Source of the DNA: Streptomyces sp. NBC_00376
GTDB lineage: Bacteria; Actinomycetota; Actinomycetes; Streptomycetales; Streptomycetaceae
NCBI RefSeq assembly: GCF_036077095.1
Contig: NZ_CP107960.1
Span: 3,348,001-3,412,000, forward strand
Length of the DNA: 64,000 bases
Direction of reading: 5' to 3'
Shown: positions 1 to 7,772 of the stretch, piece after piece
Position numbering within the stretch: the stretch's first letter is position 1
How the letters are laid out: the number at the start of each line of letters is the position of its first letter
Translations under genes and position numbers: made by a program
The notes under the pieces: model-generated
Databases searched by the model: none
The model's input: only the letters and a program-made list of their open reading frames with translations
Told to the model about the DNA's origin: nothing

Positions 1-3000
1 GGCGGCCGCGGCGGACGACGAGTACGCCGCGTACCTCCAGGCGCTGGACGCCGCGGAGGCCGGGGCGCGGCCGCTGTCGCAGCGGTTCAGCCGGGCCACG
101 CTGGGAACTCCCCTGCTGGTGACCGGAGTCGCCGCGATCGCCGCCGTCGGCGCGGATGTCGCGTTCGGTACGGCGGCGGGGCCGGCCCTCGGCGCGGGCG
201 CCGTCGTCGCGGTCGCGGGGGCCACCGCCACCGTCGCCAAGGTCACCGCCTCGCACTGGCCCGCAGCCCACCGGCGGGCCGGGGCGCTCGGACAGCCCGG
301 CGGTGCCGAACAGTTGCGGCTGCAGTGGCTGGCCGCGCTGGAGGTACGGGGCATCCGCCCCTTCATCGACCAGCAGCGGATGCTCACCGCCTCGTCCCGC
401 ACCCCGGCGAAGAAGGTCCCCCCGCAGTCGCGGACCGCTCCGTCGCCGCGCCGCACGGACCGCAGCGCGGCGGCCCGTACCCGCGCGGTCCTGGAGCAGT
501 CGTTCGGCCATCTGCCCGATTCCGACGGGCCGTTCGCGGGGCGGCGGACCGAATTGGCGCAGATCGCGCAGTGGGTGCGGGAGGCCCGCGCGTCGACGGA
601 GACCAAGCCGACCGTCGTCGTCCTGCACGGCACGCCCGGCTCGGGGCGCACCACGCTCGCGGTGCGGGCCGCGCACAGCCTGAAGGACCTGTTCCGCGGC
701 GCCTGCGTGGTCGATCTGCGCGGCGACGTGGCCGGTGAGGCGCCGCTGCCGACCCGCGACGCGCTGCTGCACCTGCTGAACCGGCTGGGCGCGCCCCGTG
801 ATCAGCTGCTGTTCCGGGACGGGGCGGCGCCCGGCGGCGGGGCGGACCCGTCGGCCCGGGGCCGGGCGTCGGCCGAGCAGCAGGTGCGGCGGCTGAGCGA
901 GCTGTACCACCAGCATCTGACCGGCACCCCCGTGACGGTCGTCCTCGACGACGCGGGCGACGCGGCGCAGGTGCGCACCCTGATCCCCGAGCGTTCCGAC
1001 AGCCTCGTCCTGGTCACCGCCCGCGAGCCCCTCCGGCTGCCGGACGACGTCCCGGCCCGGGTCCATCAGCTGCCGGTCGGCGCACTCGACGCGGCCGGTG
1101 CGGAGGAGCTGCTGCGCGAGGCGGCCGAGACCCGGGAGGAGGGGCCGTACGACTCCCGGGCGACGGACACCGTCGCCGAGCTGTGCGGCGGGCTGCCGCT
1201 CGCCCTGCGCATCGCGGGCTCCTCGCTCGGGACCCGCACCCGCGACGACCTCGCCGCCTCTCTCGCCGGGTACGGTCCGGTCACCCCGGTCGAGCGGGCG
1301 CTGTGGCTGCGCTACACCGACCAGTCCGAGCAGGCACGGCGGCTGCTGCGCCGGCTCGCGCTGGCCGGGCGGGCGAGCCTGGGGGCGGCCGCGGCGGCGG
1401 CCCTGCTGTCCGCCGACGAGCAGGAGGCCGAGCGGCTGCTGAAGGCGCTGGCCGGGGCCGGGCTGCTGACCCATGTCCGGGGCTCGCGCTACCGGCTGCA
1501 CGACCTCGTACGGGGCTTCGCACTGGACCGGCTGCGGGACGAGGAGGAGGAGGCGGACCGTACCGCCGCGCAGGAGCGGCTGATCCGCAACTACGCGGAC
1601 CTGGCCGGTGCGGTGATCCGGATGGTGGACGGCAAGATGTCCACCCGGGCCGGTCAGTTCGGCTCGCACGGCTTCGGTTCGCTGGACTCGGCGCTGCGCT
1701 GGCTGGACGACGAGTCGAGCTTCATCACCTCCGCGCTGCGGCACGCCGAGGGCGTCGACCAGGCCGCCGTGCTGGACCTGCTGGGCGCGCTGTGCGACTA
1801 CTGCCTGCTGCGCGGCGACCTCTACCGGCTGGGCGAGATCAGCGAGTTGACGCAGGCGGTGGACAAGGGGCTGCTGGAGCGGTCCGTGCAGTGGCGCACC
1901 GGCATCGCGGCCCGGCAACTCGGCGAGCTGGACAAGGCCCGCACCACCCTGTCGTCGGTGGTCGGCCTCTACCGCGAGGCGCAGAACGAGGCGGGTACCG
2001 CGCTGGCGCTCTGCTCGCTCGGCATCACCCTGCACCACCAGGGCAATCTGACCGAGGCGTCGGCGCGGCTGCGCGAGGCGATCGAGCTGCAGTCCTCCGA
2101 GGAGCAGGCGGAGGACCGGGCCTGGTCGATGCACGCCCTGGCGGCCGTCGAACGCGACCGGGCCCGGCTCGCGGAGGCGCTGTCCCTGCTGGACACGGCG
2201 CTGACCCTGCACCGGGAGGGCGAGTCGCTGCACGGCGAGGCGTGGACGCGGTTCCAGCTCGGCCAGACCCTGCTGCGGATGGGCGACGTGGAGCGGGCCG
2301 AGGAGGCGCTGCGCACGGCCCTGGACCTGTACGGCAGTACCCGTGACGAGCGGGGCGAGGCGTGGGCGCTGACCCAGCTGGCCCGTGCCCGGCTCCTGGA
2401 CGGCGACCCTGCCCCGGCGGTGGAGCAGCTGAACCGGGCGCTGGAGCGGCACCGGGACAACGAGGACGCGCGCGGCGAGGCGTGGACGCTGTTCTACCTG
2501 GGCCAGGCCCTGGAGGAGAACGGCGACACGGACCGGGCGGTGCGGCAGCTGGAGCGGGCCCGCACGATGTTCTCCCGGATGCGGGACGTGTACGGGCTGG
2601 CGTGCGCCCGCCACCACTCGGGCCGGGTCACCCGTGACCAGCGGGCGGCCCAGACCGGGAACCTGCGCAACTCCGGCTTCGCCCGCCAGCTCCTGATGGA
2701 CGCCCGCGCCGACTTCCGGCGCATCGGGGTCGCCCATGGCGAGGCGTGGACGTGCCTGGAGCTGGCGCTGATCGACGCGGGCAACAACCGTTCCCCGCAG
2801 GCGCTGGAGCTGTGCGGCGAGGCGGTGGAGCTGTTCGACTCGTACGGCGACGCGCGGGGCGCGGACTGGGCCCGCTTCCTGCGCTGCACGCTGCTGCCCT
2901 ACGCGTCACCGGGCGGCAGCGAGGTGGGCACGGCGGTGGCCCAGGAGGAGCTGGCCGAGCTGGTGCGGGCCGGCCACCCGGCGCGCGACGGCAAGCTGGA

Positions 3001-3154
3001 GGACTGCGCGGCGGCGTTCACGGTGGTGCTGAACCGCGGCGTGGACCTGGAGGACGGGTGGCAGGCGTGGCGCCTGGGCATGACGCCGACACGCCATGCC
3101 CGGGAGGTCATGGGCGTACCGGTGCCGGCCGCGTACGGCCCGTCCGGCGGCTGA
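1..3154 (+). CDS. STAND-type NB-ARC ATPase with TPR repeats (5' end outside window)
   Basis: The reading frame is open to the first base of the window, so the N-terminus is missing; the GTG at 119 is only internal. After a hydrophobic Ala/Gly-rich stretch comes an NB-ARC-like nucleotide-binding domain. It has a P-loop GTPGSGRTT (nt 628-654), a Walker-B-like VTVVLDDAGDAAQ and a GLPLAL motif. A winged-helix-like region follows, then a long C-terminal array of TPR-type helices with recurrent GEAW motifs. Such proteins are AfsR-like signal-transduction ATPases without the DNA-binding module, usually oligomerising switches. The lysine expected in Walker A is an arginine here. The target and ligand are unknown. 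A strong hairpin follows the stop. The family call is secure and the function is not. Confidence 0.85.
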   Translation, partial: AAAADDEYAAYLQALDAAEAGARPLSQRFSRATLGTPLLVTGVAAIAAVGADVAFGTAAGPALGAGAVVAVAGATATVAKVTASHWPAAHRRAGALGQPGGAEQLRLQWLAALEVRGIRPFIDQQRMLTASSRTPAKKVPPQSRTAPSPRRTDRSAAARTRAVLEQSFGHLPDSDGPFAGRRTELAQIAQWVREARASTETKPTVVVLHGTPGSGRTTLAVRAAHSLKDLFRGACVVDLRGDVAGEAPLPTRDALLHLLNRLGAPRDQLLFRDGAAPGGGADPSARGRASAEQQVRRLSELYHQHLTGTPVTVVLDDAGDAAQVRTLIPERSDSLVLVTAREPLRLPDDVPARVHQLPVGALDAAGAEELLREAAETREEGPYDSRATDTVAELCGGLPLALRIAGSSLGTRTRDDLAASLAGYGPVTPVERALWLRYTDQSEQARRLLRRLALAGRASLGAAAAAALLSADEQEAERLLKALAGAGLLTHVRGSRYRLHDLVRGFALDRLRDEEEEADRTAAQERLIRNYADLAGAVIRMVDGKMSTRAGQFGSHGFGSLDSALRWLDDESSFITSALRHAEGVDQAAVLDLLGALCDYCLLRGDLYRLGEISELTQAVDKGLLERSVQWRTGIAARQLGELDKARTTLSSVVGLYREAQNEAGTALALCSLGITLHHQGNLTEASARLREAIELQSSEEQAEDRAWSMHALAAVERDRARLAEALSLLDTALTLHREGESLHGEAWTRFQLGQTLLRMGDVERAEEALRTALDLYGSTRDERGEAWALTQLARARLLDGDPAPAVEQLNRALERHRDNEDARGEAWTLFYLGQALEENGDTDRAVRQLERARTMFSRMRDVYGLACARHHSGRVTRDQRAAQTGNLRNSGFARQLLMDARADFRRIGVAHGEAWTCLELALIDAGNNRSPQALELCGEAVELFDSYGDARGADWARFLRCTLLPYASPGGSEVGTAVAQEELAELVRAGHPARDGKLEDCAAAFTVVLNRGVDLEDGWQAWRLGMTPTRHAREVMGVPVPAAYGPSGG

Positions 3155-3181
3155 GGGCAGCCGCGGGCCGAGGACAGCCCT

Positions 3182-3212
3182 GAATCCGGCCGGTCACCGA
3201 CCGGCCGGATTC
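3182..3212 (+). terminator. Hairpin terminator after the NB-ARC/TPR gene
   Basis: A perfect 14-bp stem (GAATCCGGCCGGTC and its complement) with a 3-nt loop starts 28 nt after the TGA at 3152-3154. It lies between convergent genes, so it may serve both strands. Confidence 0.7.
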
Positions 3213-3264
3213 GTGCCCGGGGCGGCTCCGGAACTCCGGAACCGCCCCCGCCTGCCGCTTCCGG

Positions 3265-3507
3265 CTACTTCCGCTTCGCGGAACCGGCCGCCACGGGGGC
3301 GTCGGCCTCGGCGTCCGGATCCGGGGCCTCCTCGAAGTCGACCTTGCCCATGTGCCGGTTCATGGACTTCATCAGCAGCCACACGCCCACGGCGAGCGCC
3401 GCGAAGACGATGAAGCCGAGAACGCCTGGGGTCACCTTGTTCTTGTCGAGCTCTTCAGCAAGCGGAACGAGGTCGGTCAGTGCCTGGGTCGCGTACATAT
3501 CAGGCAT
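3265..3507 (-). CDS. Small single-span membrane protein downstream of mca
   Basis: 80 residues. A central hydrophobic helix (about residues 27-46, GVLGFIVFAALAVGVWLLM) is followed by a basic then acidic tail, which suggests a small integral membrane protein with a charged cytoplasmic end. Its ATG overlaps the end of mca by 8 nt, so the two are probably translationally coupled and co-transcribed. Equivalent small proteins sit beside mca in other streptomycetes (from memory), but no function is known to me. The coding call rests on the overlap, the clear membrane segment and normal streptomycete composition. Confidence 0.75.
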   Translation of the reverse strand: MPDMYATQALTDLVPLAEELDKNKVTPGVLGFIVFAALAVGVWLLMKSMNRHMGKVDFEEAPDPDAEADAPVAAGSAKRK

Positions 3508-4381
3508 TGTCGCGGATGCCCGCGAAGAGGTCGCTCTCGGGGAGGGATGTATCGACGAGAGACTTCGCCAGCTCGTACTCCTCGGTGGGCCAGACCTCCT
3601 TCTGGATGTCCATCGGGACGCGGAACCAGCCGCCGTCCGGATCGATCTGCGTGGCGTGCGCGATCAGCGCCTTGTCACGGATCTCGAAGAAGTCCGCGCA
3701 CGGAACGTGCGTGGTCAGCGTGCGCTCGTCGCGCTCGAACTCCTTCCAGCGCTTCAGCCAGTCGCCGTACGGCGACTCCAGGCCACGGGCCAGCAGCGCC
3801 TCGTGCAGCGCCACCGTGCGCGGCCGGTTGAAGCCCTGGTTGTAGTAGAGCTTCTGCGGCTGCCAGGCCGGGCCGAACTCCGACTCGGGGAACTTCTCGG
3901 CGTCCGCCGCACCGTCGAAGGCGATCATCGTGATCTTGTGGGTCATGATGTGGTCGGGGTGCGGGTATCCGCCGTTCTCGTCGTACGTCGTGATGACCTG
4001 CGGCCGGAACGCACGGATGCTGCGGACGAGCCGCGCGGCGGCCTTCTCCTCGTCCTCCAGCGCGAAGCAGCCCTCGGGCAGCGGGGGCAGCGGGTCGCCC
4101 TCGGGCAGACCCGAGTCGACGAATCCCAGCCACTCCTGGTCGACGCCCAGGATCTCCCGGGCCTCGTCCATCTCCTTCCTGCGCACCTCGTGGATGTTCT
4201 CCTCGATGTACGCGTCCCCCTGGAGCTTCGGGTTGAGGATGGAGCCGCGCTCGCCTCCCGTGCAGGTCACCACCAGCACGTCCACCCCCTCGGAAACATA
4301 CTTGGCCATGGTGGCCGCGCCCTTGCTCGACTCGTCGTCGGGGTGGGCGTGGACGGCCATCAGTCGCAGCTGCTCGGTCAA
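3500..4381 (-). CDS. mca: Mycothiol S-conjugate amidase
   Basis: 293 residues, full length for the GlcNAc-PI de-N-acetylase (LmbE) superfamily. The N-terminal zinc motif AHPDDESS (residues 12-19) and the downstream GYPHPDHIMTH motif supply metal ligands. GGERGS and the C-terminal sequence match Mca better than MshB. Mca cleaves mycothiol conjugates of electrophiles and antibiotics to release a mercapturic acid for export and GlcN-Ins for recycling in the cytoplasm. The gene is divergent from the DUF4307-like gene at 4480 and overlaps the small membrane protein gene downstream. S. coelicolor SCO4967 is the counterpart from memory. Confidence 0.95.
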   Translation of the reverse strand: MTEQLRLMAVHAHPDDESSKGAATMAKYVSEGVDVLVVTCTGGERGSILNPKLQGDAYIEENIHEVRRKEMDEAREILGVDQEWLGFVDSGLPEGDPLPPLPEGCFALEDEEKAAARLVRSIRAFRPQVITTYDENGGYPHPDHIMTHKITMIAFDGAADAEKFPESEFGPAWQPQKLYYNQGFNRPRTVALHEALLARGLESPYGDWLKRWKEFERDERTLTTHVPCADFFEIRDKALIAHATQIDPDGGWFRVPMDIQKEVWPTEEYELAKSLVDTSLPESDLFAGIRDNA

Positions 4382-4479
4382 GACTCGATCCTCAGTGATT
4401 CGGCATGTAGGCAGGCTTCTATAGTGACCGAAACCGGGGGGTGGAAAATTCCTCGATCCCCGGCACAGGAGGAACGATC

Positions 4480-4896
4480 ATGACGGCGGTGCGCGAAGCG
4501 CTTCCGGAGAACCGCTACGGCCGCTCCGCGGACCAGCTCGCGGACCGCAAGCTCAAGATCATCGGCTCGGTGCTGGGCGTCGTGCTTCTCGCTGTGGTCG
4601 GCTGGATCGGCTACGACTACATCACCGGCCAGGGCATCAGCGCCGAGGTGATCAAGCGCCAGGTCGTCTCGGACCAGCGCGTCGACGTCCACCTCGAAGT
4701 GCGCAAGGACAAGGACGCCAAGGGCTACTGCACCCTGCGCGCTCAGCACGAGGACGGCAGCGACGTGGCCCGCAAGGACTTCCGCTTCGACGAGCGCACC
4801 GACCGGATCGACCGGATCGTTTCGCTGCGTACGACGGCCAGGGCCACCAGCGTCGAGCTGCTGGGCTGCACCACCGACGGCGGGGCCTCCCATTGA
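4480..4896 (+). CDS. DUF4307-like single-pass membrane protein
   Basis: 138 residues from the ATG at 4480. The start is chosen because a strong AGGAGGA (4467-4473) lies 6 nt upstream. The N-terminal 24 residues are charged and soluble, followed by one membrane helix (about residues 27-46, IIGSVLGVVLLAVVGWIGY). The roughly 90-residue beta-rich extracytoplasmic domain has two cysteines that could pair. The layout matches DUF4307 proteins, which are conserved next to mca in actinomycetes. The gene is divergent from mca and upstream of greA. No biochemical role is known to me. Confidence 0.8.
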   Translation: MTAVREALPENRYGRSADQLADRKLKIIGSVLGVVLLAVVGWIGYDYITGQGISAEVIKRQVVSDQRVDVHLEVRKDKDAKGYCTLRAQHEDGSDVARKDFRFDERTDRIDRIVSLRTTARATSVELLGCTTDGGASH

Positions 4897-5079
4897 CCGG
4901 CGCACGCCGGTCCTGAACCGCCGCGTCCGGGCCTGACCTGCGTCTACGCGGTCCCGACGTTTTACCTTCTCCCCCTTTTCCTGCGGAATTGTTAGGCTCG
5001 TGGTTTCGCCCACCCGTGAAGGCACATGCTTACGGGTAGGGCGATGCTTTGTATTCCCAGTACCGACGAGGAGCACCCT

Positions 5080-5577
5080 GTGACCCAGACCAGCGAAAAC
5101 GTCACCTGGCTCACGCAGGAGGCGTACAACCAGCTCAAGGCCGAGCTGGAGTACCTGTCTGGTCCCGCGCGCACGGAAATCGCCGTAAAGATCGCGGCGG
5201 CCCGTGAGGAGGGCGACCTGCGCGAGAACGGCGGGTATCACGCCGCCAAGGAGGAGCAGGGCAAGATGGAGCTCCGGGTGCGCCAGCTGACCCAGCTCCT
5301 GGAGCACGCGAAGGTCGGCGAGGCACCTGCCGACGACGGCGTGGTCGAGCCCGGCATGGTCGTGACGATCGCCTTCGACGGCGACCCGGACGACACGATG
5401 ACCTTCCTGCTCGCCTCCCGCGAGTACGCGAGCTCGGACATCGAGACGTACTCCCCGCAGTCGCCGCTCGGCACCGGCGTGAACGGCAAGCGGATGGGCG
5501 ACGACGCCGAGTACGAGCTGCCGAACGGCAAGACGGCCACCGTGAAGATCCTCGCGGCGAAGCCGTACACCGGCTGA
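5080..5577 (+). CDS. greA: Transcription elongation factor GreA
   Basis: 165 residues from the GTG at 5080, preceded by GAGGAG (5068-5073). An upstream ATG in frame at 5026 lacks a comparable ribosome site. The protein has the N-terminal coiled coil with the acidic tip motif EEGDLRENGGYHAAKEEQ and the C-terminal FKBP-like domain ending in VKILAAKPYTG. GreA enters the RNA polymerase secondary channel and stimulates cleavage of backtracked RNA. The usual NAEY at the tip reads NGGY here, a variant I associate with actinobacterial GreA. It is followed closely by a perfect hairpin terminator. Confidence 0.95.
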   Translation: MTQTSENVTWLTQEAYNQLKAELEYLSGPARTEIAVKIAAAREEGDLRENGGYHAAKEEQGKMELRVRQLTQLLEHAKVGEAPADDGVVEPGMVVTIAFDGDPDDTMTFLLASREYASSDIETYSPQSPLGTGVNGKRMGDDAEYELPNGKTATVKILAAKPYTG

Positions 5578-5591
5578 TCCCGTACACCGAT

Positions 5592-5630
5592 GCCAGGAGC
5601 CCCCGGCCCGTCGGGCCGGGGGCTCCTGGC
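5592..5630. terminator. Perfect bidirectional terminator between greA and ABC permease gene
   Basis: A 19-bp perfect inverted repeat (GCCAGGAGCCCCCGGCCCG and complement) with a single central T. It lies between the convergent greA stop and the stop of the ABC permease gene. Confidence 0.8.
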
Positions 5631-5644
5631 GTGTGCGGCTGTGC

Positions 5645-6499
5645 TCAGACCGCCACCTGCCGGTACTTGCGCACCGCCAGGGTGCGGAAGACCACCAGGA
5701 TCAGCAGGGACCAGATCAGCGACGCCCAGACCGGGTGCACCATCGGCCAGGCGTCCGACGGCGACACGCCCGGGTTGCCGAAGAGCACCCGGCACGCCTG
5801 GACGGTGGCGCTGAACGGATTCCATTCGGCGATCGGCTGGAGCCAGCTCGCCATGTTCTCGGTGGGCACGAAGGCGTTCGAGATGAACGTGACCGGGAAG
5901 AGCCAGATCAGCCCGCCGGAGGTGGCCGCCTCGGGGGTGCGGACCGAGAGGCCGATCAGCGCCCCGATCCAGGAGAAGGCGTACCCCAGCAGGAGCAGCA
6001 GCGCGAAGCCGCCGAGCACCTTGCCGATGTTCTCGTGGGTGCGCCAGCCGACCAGCAGCGCGACGACGGCGAGGACCAGCAGGGTCAGCGTCGTCTGGAC
6101 GAGGTCGGCGAGCGTACGGCCGGTGAGGACCGCGCCGCGCGCCATGGGCAGCGAGCGGAACCGGTCGATGAGGCCCTTGTGCATGTCGTCGGCGATGCCC
6201 GCACCGGCCCCGGCGGTGGCGAAGGTCACGGTCTGCGCGAAGATGCCGGCCATCAGGAAGTTCCGGTACTCGACGGGGCTGGTGGAGCCGCCGATCATCA
6301 TCGAGCCGCCGAAGACGTAGCTGAACAGCACGACGAACATGATCGGCTGGATGAGCCCGAAGATGATCATCTCGGGTATCCGGGCCATCCGGATGAGGTT
6401 GCGGCGGGCGATGACGAGCGAGTCGCGCATCGACTGCCCGATCCCGCCGCCCGCCCTGGGTGCGGCGGAGGTCAAGGGCGTTCCGGTTGTCGCGCTCAC
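5645..6499 (-). CDS. ABC-2 type transporter permease, DrrB family
   Basis: 284 residues with an N-terminal soluble part, then about six membrane helices. It has the ABC-2 family pattern, including the segment SVRTPEAATSGGLIWLFPVTFISNAFVPTENM typical of daunorubicin-resistance permeases (given here as residues about 195-230). With the ATPase encoded immediately upstream it should form an exporter of hydrophobic compounds in the cell membrane. Its start overlaps the ATPase stop by 4 nt, which indicates translational coupling. The substrate is unknown; no biosynthetic cluster lies nearby, so a housekeeping or self-protection efflux role is likely. Confidence 0.9.
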   Translation of the reverse strand: MSATTGTPLTSAAPRAGGGIGQSMRDSLVIARRNLIRMARIPEMIIFGLIQPIMFVVLFSYVFGGSMMIGGSTSPVEYRNFLMAGIFAQTVTFATAGAGAGIADDMHKGLIDRFRSLPMARGAVLTGRTLADLVQTTLTLLVLAVVALLVGWRTHENIGKVLGGFALLLLLGYAFSWIGALIGLSVRTPEAATSGGLIWLFPVTFISNAFVPTENMASWLQPIAEWNPFSATVQACRVLFGNPGVSPSDAWPMVHPVWASLIWSLLILVVFRTLAVRKYRQVAV

Positions 6500-7590
6500 T
6501 TGACCGCCTCCGTTCCCGCCAGGGAGCCGCCGGGCCGGCCGGCGGCGGCCCCGGCCCCGGTCCCGGTCCCGGTCGTGTCGCCGGTCCCGTCGCCGTTTCC
6601 GTCGCCGGTCCCGTCGCCGTTTCCGTCGCCGGTCCCGTCCCCGTTCTGCGTACCCGCCGTGTGGCCGGTCAGCGAGAGGAAGACGTCGTCGAGGGTGGGG
6701 CGGCGCAGCCCGATGTCGTCGATCTCCACGCCACGGGCGTCGAGGTCGCGGATGACCTCGGCCAGCAGCTTGGCCCCGCCGAGGACCGGGACGGTCAGCT
6801 TGCGCATGTGCTCGGCGACGGCGACCTCGCCCTTGCCGAGGTGGGCGAGGACGGCGCGGGCCGGCTCGATCTGGTCGCGCTGGTGGACCACCACCTCGAC
6901 GCGCTCGCCGCCGGTGCGGGCCTTGAGCTCGTCGGAGGTGCCCCGGGCGATGACCAGGCCGTGGTCGATCACGCAGATCTCGTGGGCGAGACGGTCGGCC
7001 TCCTCCAGGTACTGCGTGGTGAGCAGCAGCGTGGTGCCACCCGCGACAAGTTCCTCGATGACCTCCCAGAGCTGCTGCCGGTTGCGCGGGTCGAGGCCGG
7101 TGGTCGGCTCGTCCATGAACATGACCGGCGGGGAGACGACGAGCGCCGCGGCCAGGTCGAGGCGGCGCCGCATGCCCCCGGAGTACGTCTTGGCCGTGCG
7201 GTCGGCGGCGTCGGCGAGGTTGAACCGCTCCAGCAGCTCCCCCGCCCTGGCCTTCGCGTCCCGTGCGGTCATCTGGTAGAGCCGGCCGACCATCTGGAGG
7301 TTCTCACGGCCGGTCAGATACTCGTCGACCGCGGCGAACTGGCCGGAGAGGCCGATCGATCTGCGTACCTCGTTGGGTTTCTTCAGCACGTCGATGCCCG
7401 CGACGACGGCCCTGCCGCTGTCGGGCCTGAGCAGTGTGGTGAGGACGCGCACGGCGGTCGTCTTGCCTGCGCCGTTGGGGCCGAGAAGTCCGAGGACGGT
7501 GCCTTCCGGCACATCGAGATCGACACCGCCGAGTGCTCGTACATCGCCGAAGGTCTTCACCAGGCCTTCGGCATGGATGGCGCCTGGCAT
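6496..7590 (-). CDS. ABC transporter ATP-binding protein, DrrA family, with Gly/Asp-rich tail
   Basis: 364 residues. Walker A is GPNGAGKTT (about residue 38), the signature is TYSGGMRRRLD, Walker B is VMFMDEPTTGLDPR and the switch region is LLTTQYLEEAD. The C-terminal DUF4162-type region ends with LRRPTLDDVFLSLTG, as in DrrA exporters. A low-complexity tail of about 45 residues follows, rich in Asn, Gly, Asp and Thr and encoded by a 24-bp tandem repeat. Such a linker is not part of the usual fold. The gene pairs with the overlapping permease. A likely promoter with an embedded palindrome lies at 7710-7738. Confidence 0.93.
   Translation of the reverse strand: MPGAIHAEGLVKTFGDVRALGGVDLDVPEGTVLGLLGPNGAGKTTAVRVLTTLLRPDSGRAVVAGIDVLKKPNEVRRSIGLSGQFAAVDEYLTGRENLQMVGRLYQMTARDAKARAGELLERFNLADAADRTAKTYSGGMRRRLDLAAALVVSPPVMFMDEPTTGLDPRNRQQLWEVIEELVAGGTTLLLTTQYLEEADRLAHEICVIDHGLVIARGTSDELKARTGGERVEVVVHQRDQIEPARAVLAHLGKGEVAVAEHMRKLTVPVLGGAKLLAEVIRDLDARGVEIDDIGLRRPTLDDVFLSLTGHTAGTQNGDGTGDGNGDGTGDGNGDGTGDTTGTGTGAGAAAGRPGGSLAGTEAVK
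6577..6648 (-). repeat. 24-bp tandem repeat inside the DrrA-like gene
   Basis: Two identical 24-bp units (6577-6600, 6601-6624) are followed by a slightly diverged third (6625-6648). In frame they encode an 8-residue repeat of the type NGDGTGDG. Because the unit is a multiple of three, slippage changes tail length without breaking the frame. Confidence 0.85.
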
Positions 7591-7709
7591 ACGGGATTCC
7601 CCCAGTGCGTTCGGGTGACTTCCTCAACAGATCCTAGGTTTGACGGTCTTTCCGCGCCCGGTGAACGCATGGAGGCAGGCATGCCCGCGACAATCCGGCG
7701 CCGACAGCA

Positions 7710-7738
7710 AACGTAACGCGATACATCGCGACTGACAA
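7710..7738 (-). promoter_or_regulatory. Promoter with operator-like palindrome for the DrrAB-like exporter
   Basis: On the minus strand, TTGTCA (7738-7733) and TACGTT (7715-7710) are separated by exactly 17 nt, a good sigma-70-type match. The spacer contains the inverted repeat CGCGAT-AC-ATCGCG (7717-7730 on the plus strand). A repressor bound there would block polymerase. The predicted leader to the ATG at 7590 is about 110 nt. TetR, PadR or MarR-type regulators commonly control such exporters; which one acts here is not shown. Confidence 0.5.
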
Positions 7739-7772
7739 GGGTTCGGTACGGCGCAGGTGCGGGCCGGCCCTC

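Noticed and set aside
5633..7279. Long open frame (548 codons) antisense to the ABC exporter genes
   Set aside because: High-GC codon bias opens the opposite strand. The translation is Arg/Gly/Asp-rich without domains, while the minus strand encodes clear ABC proteins.
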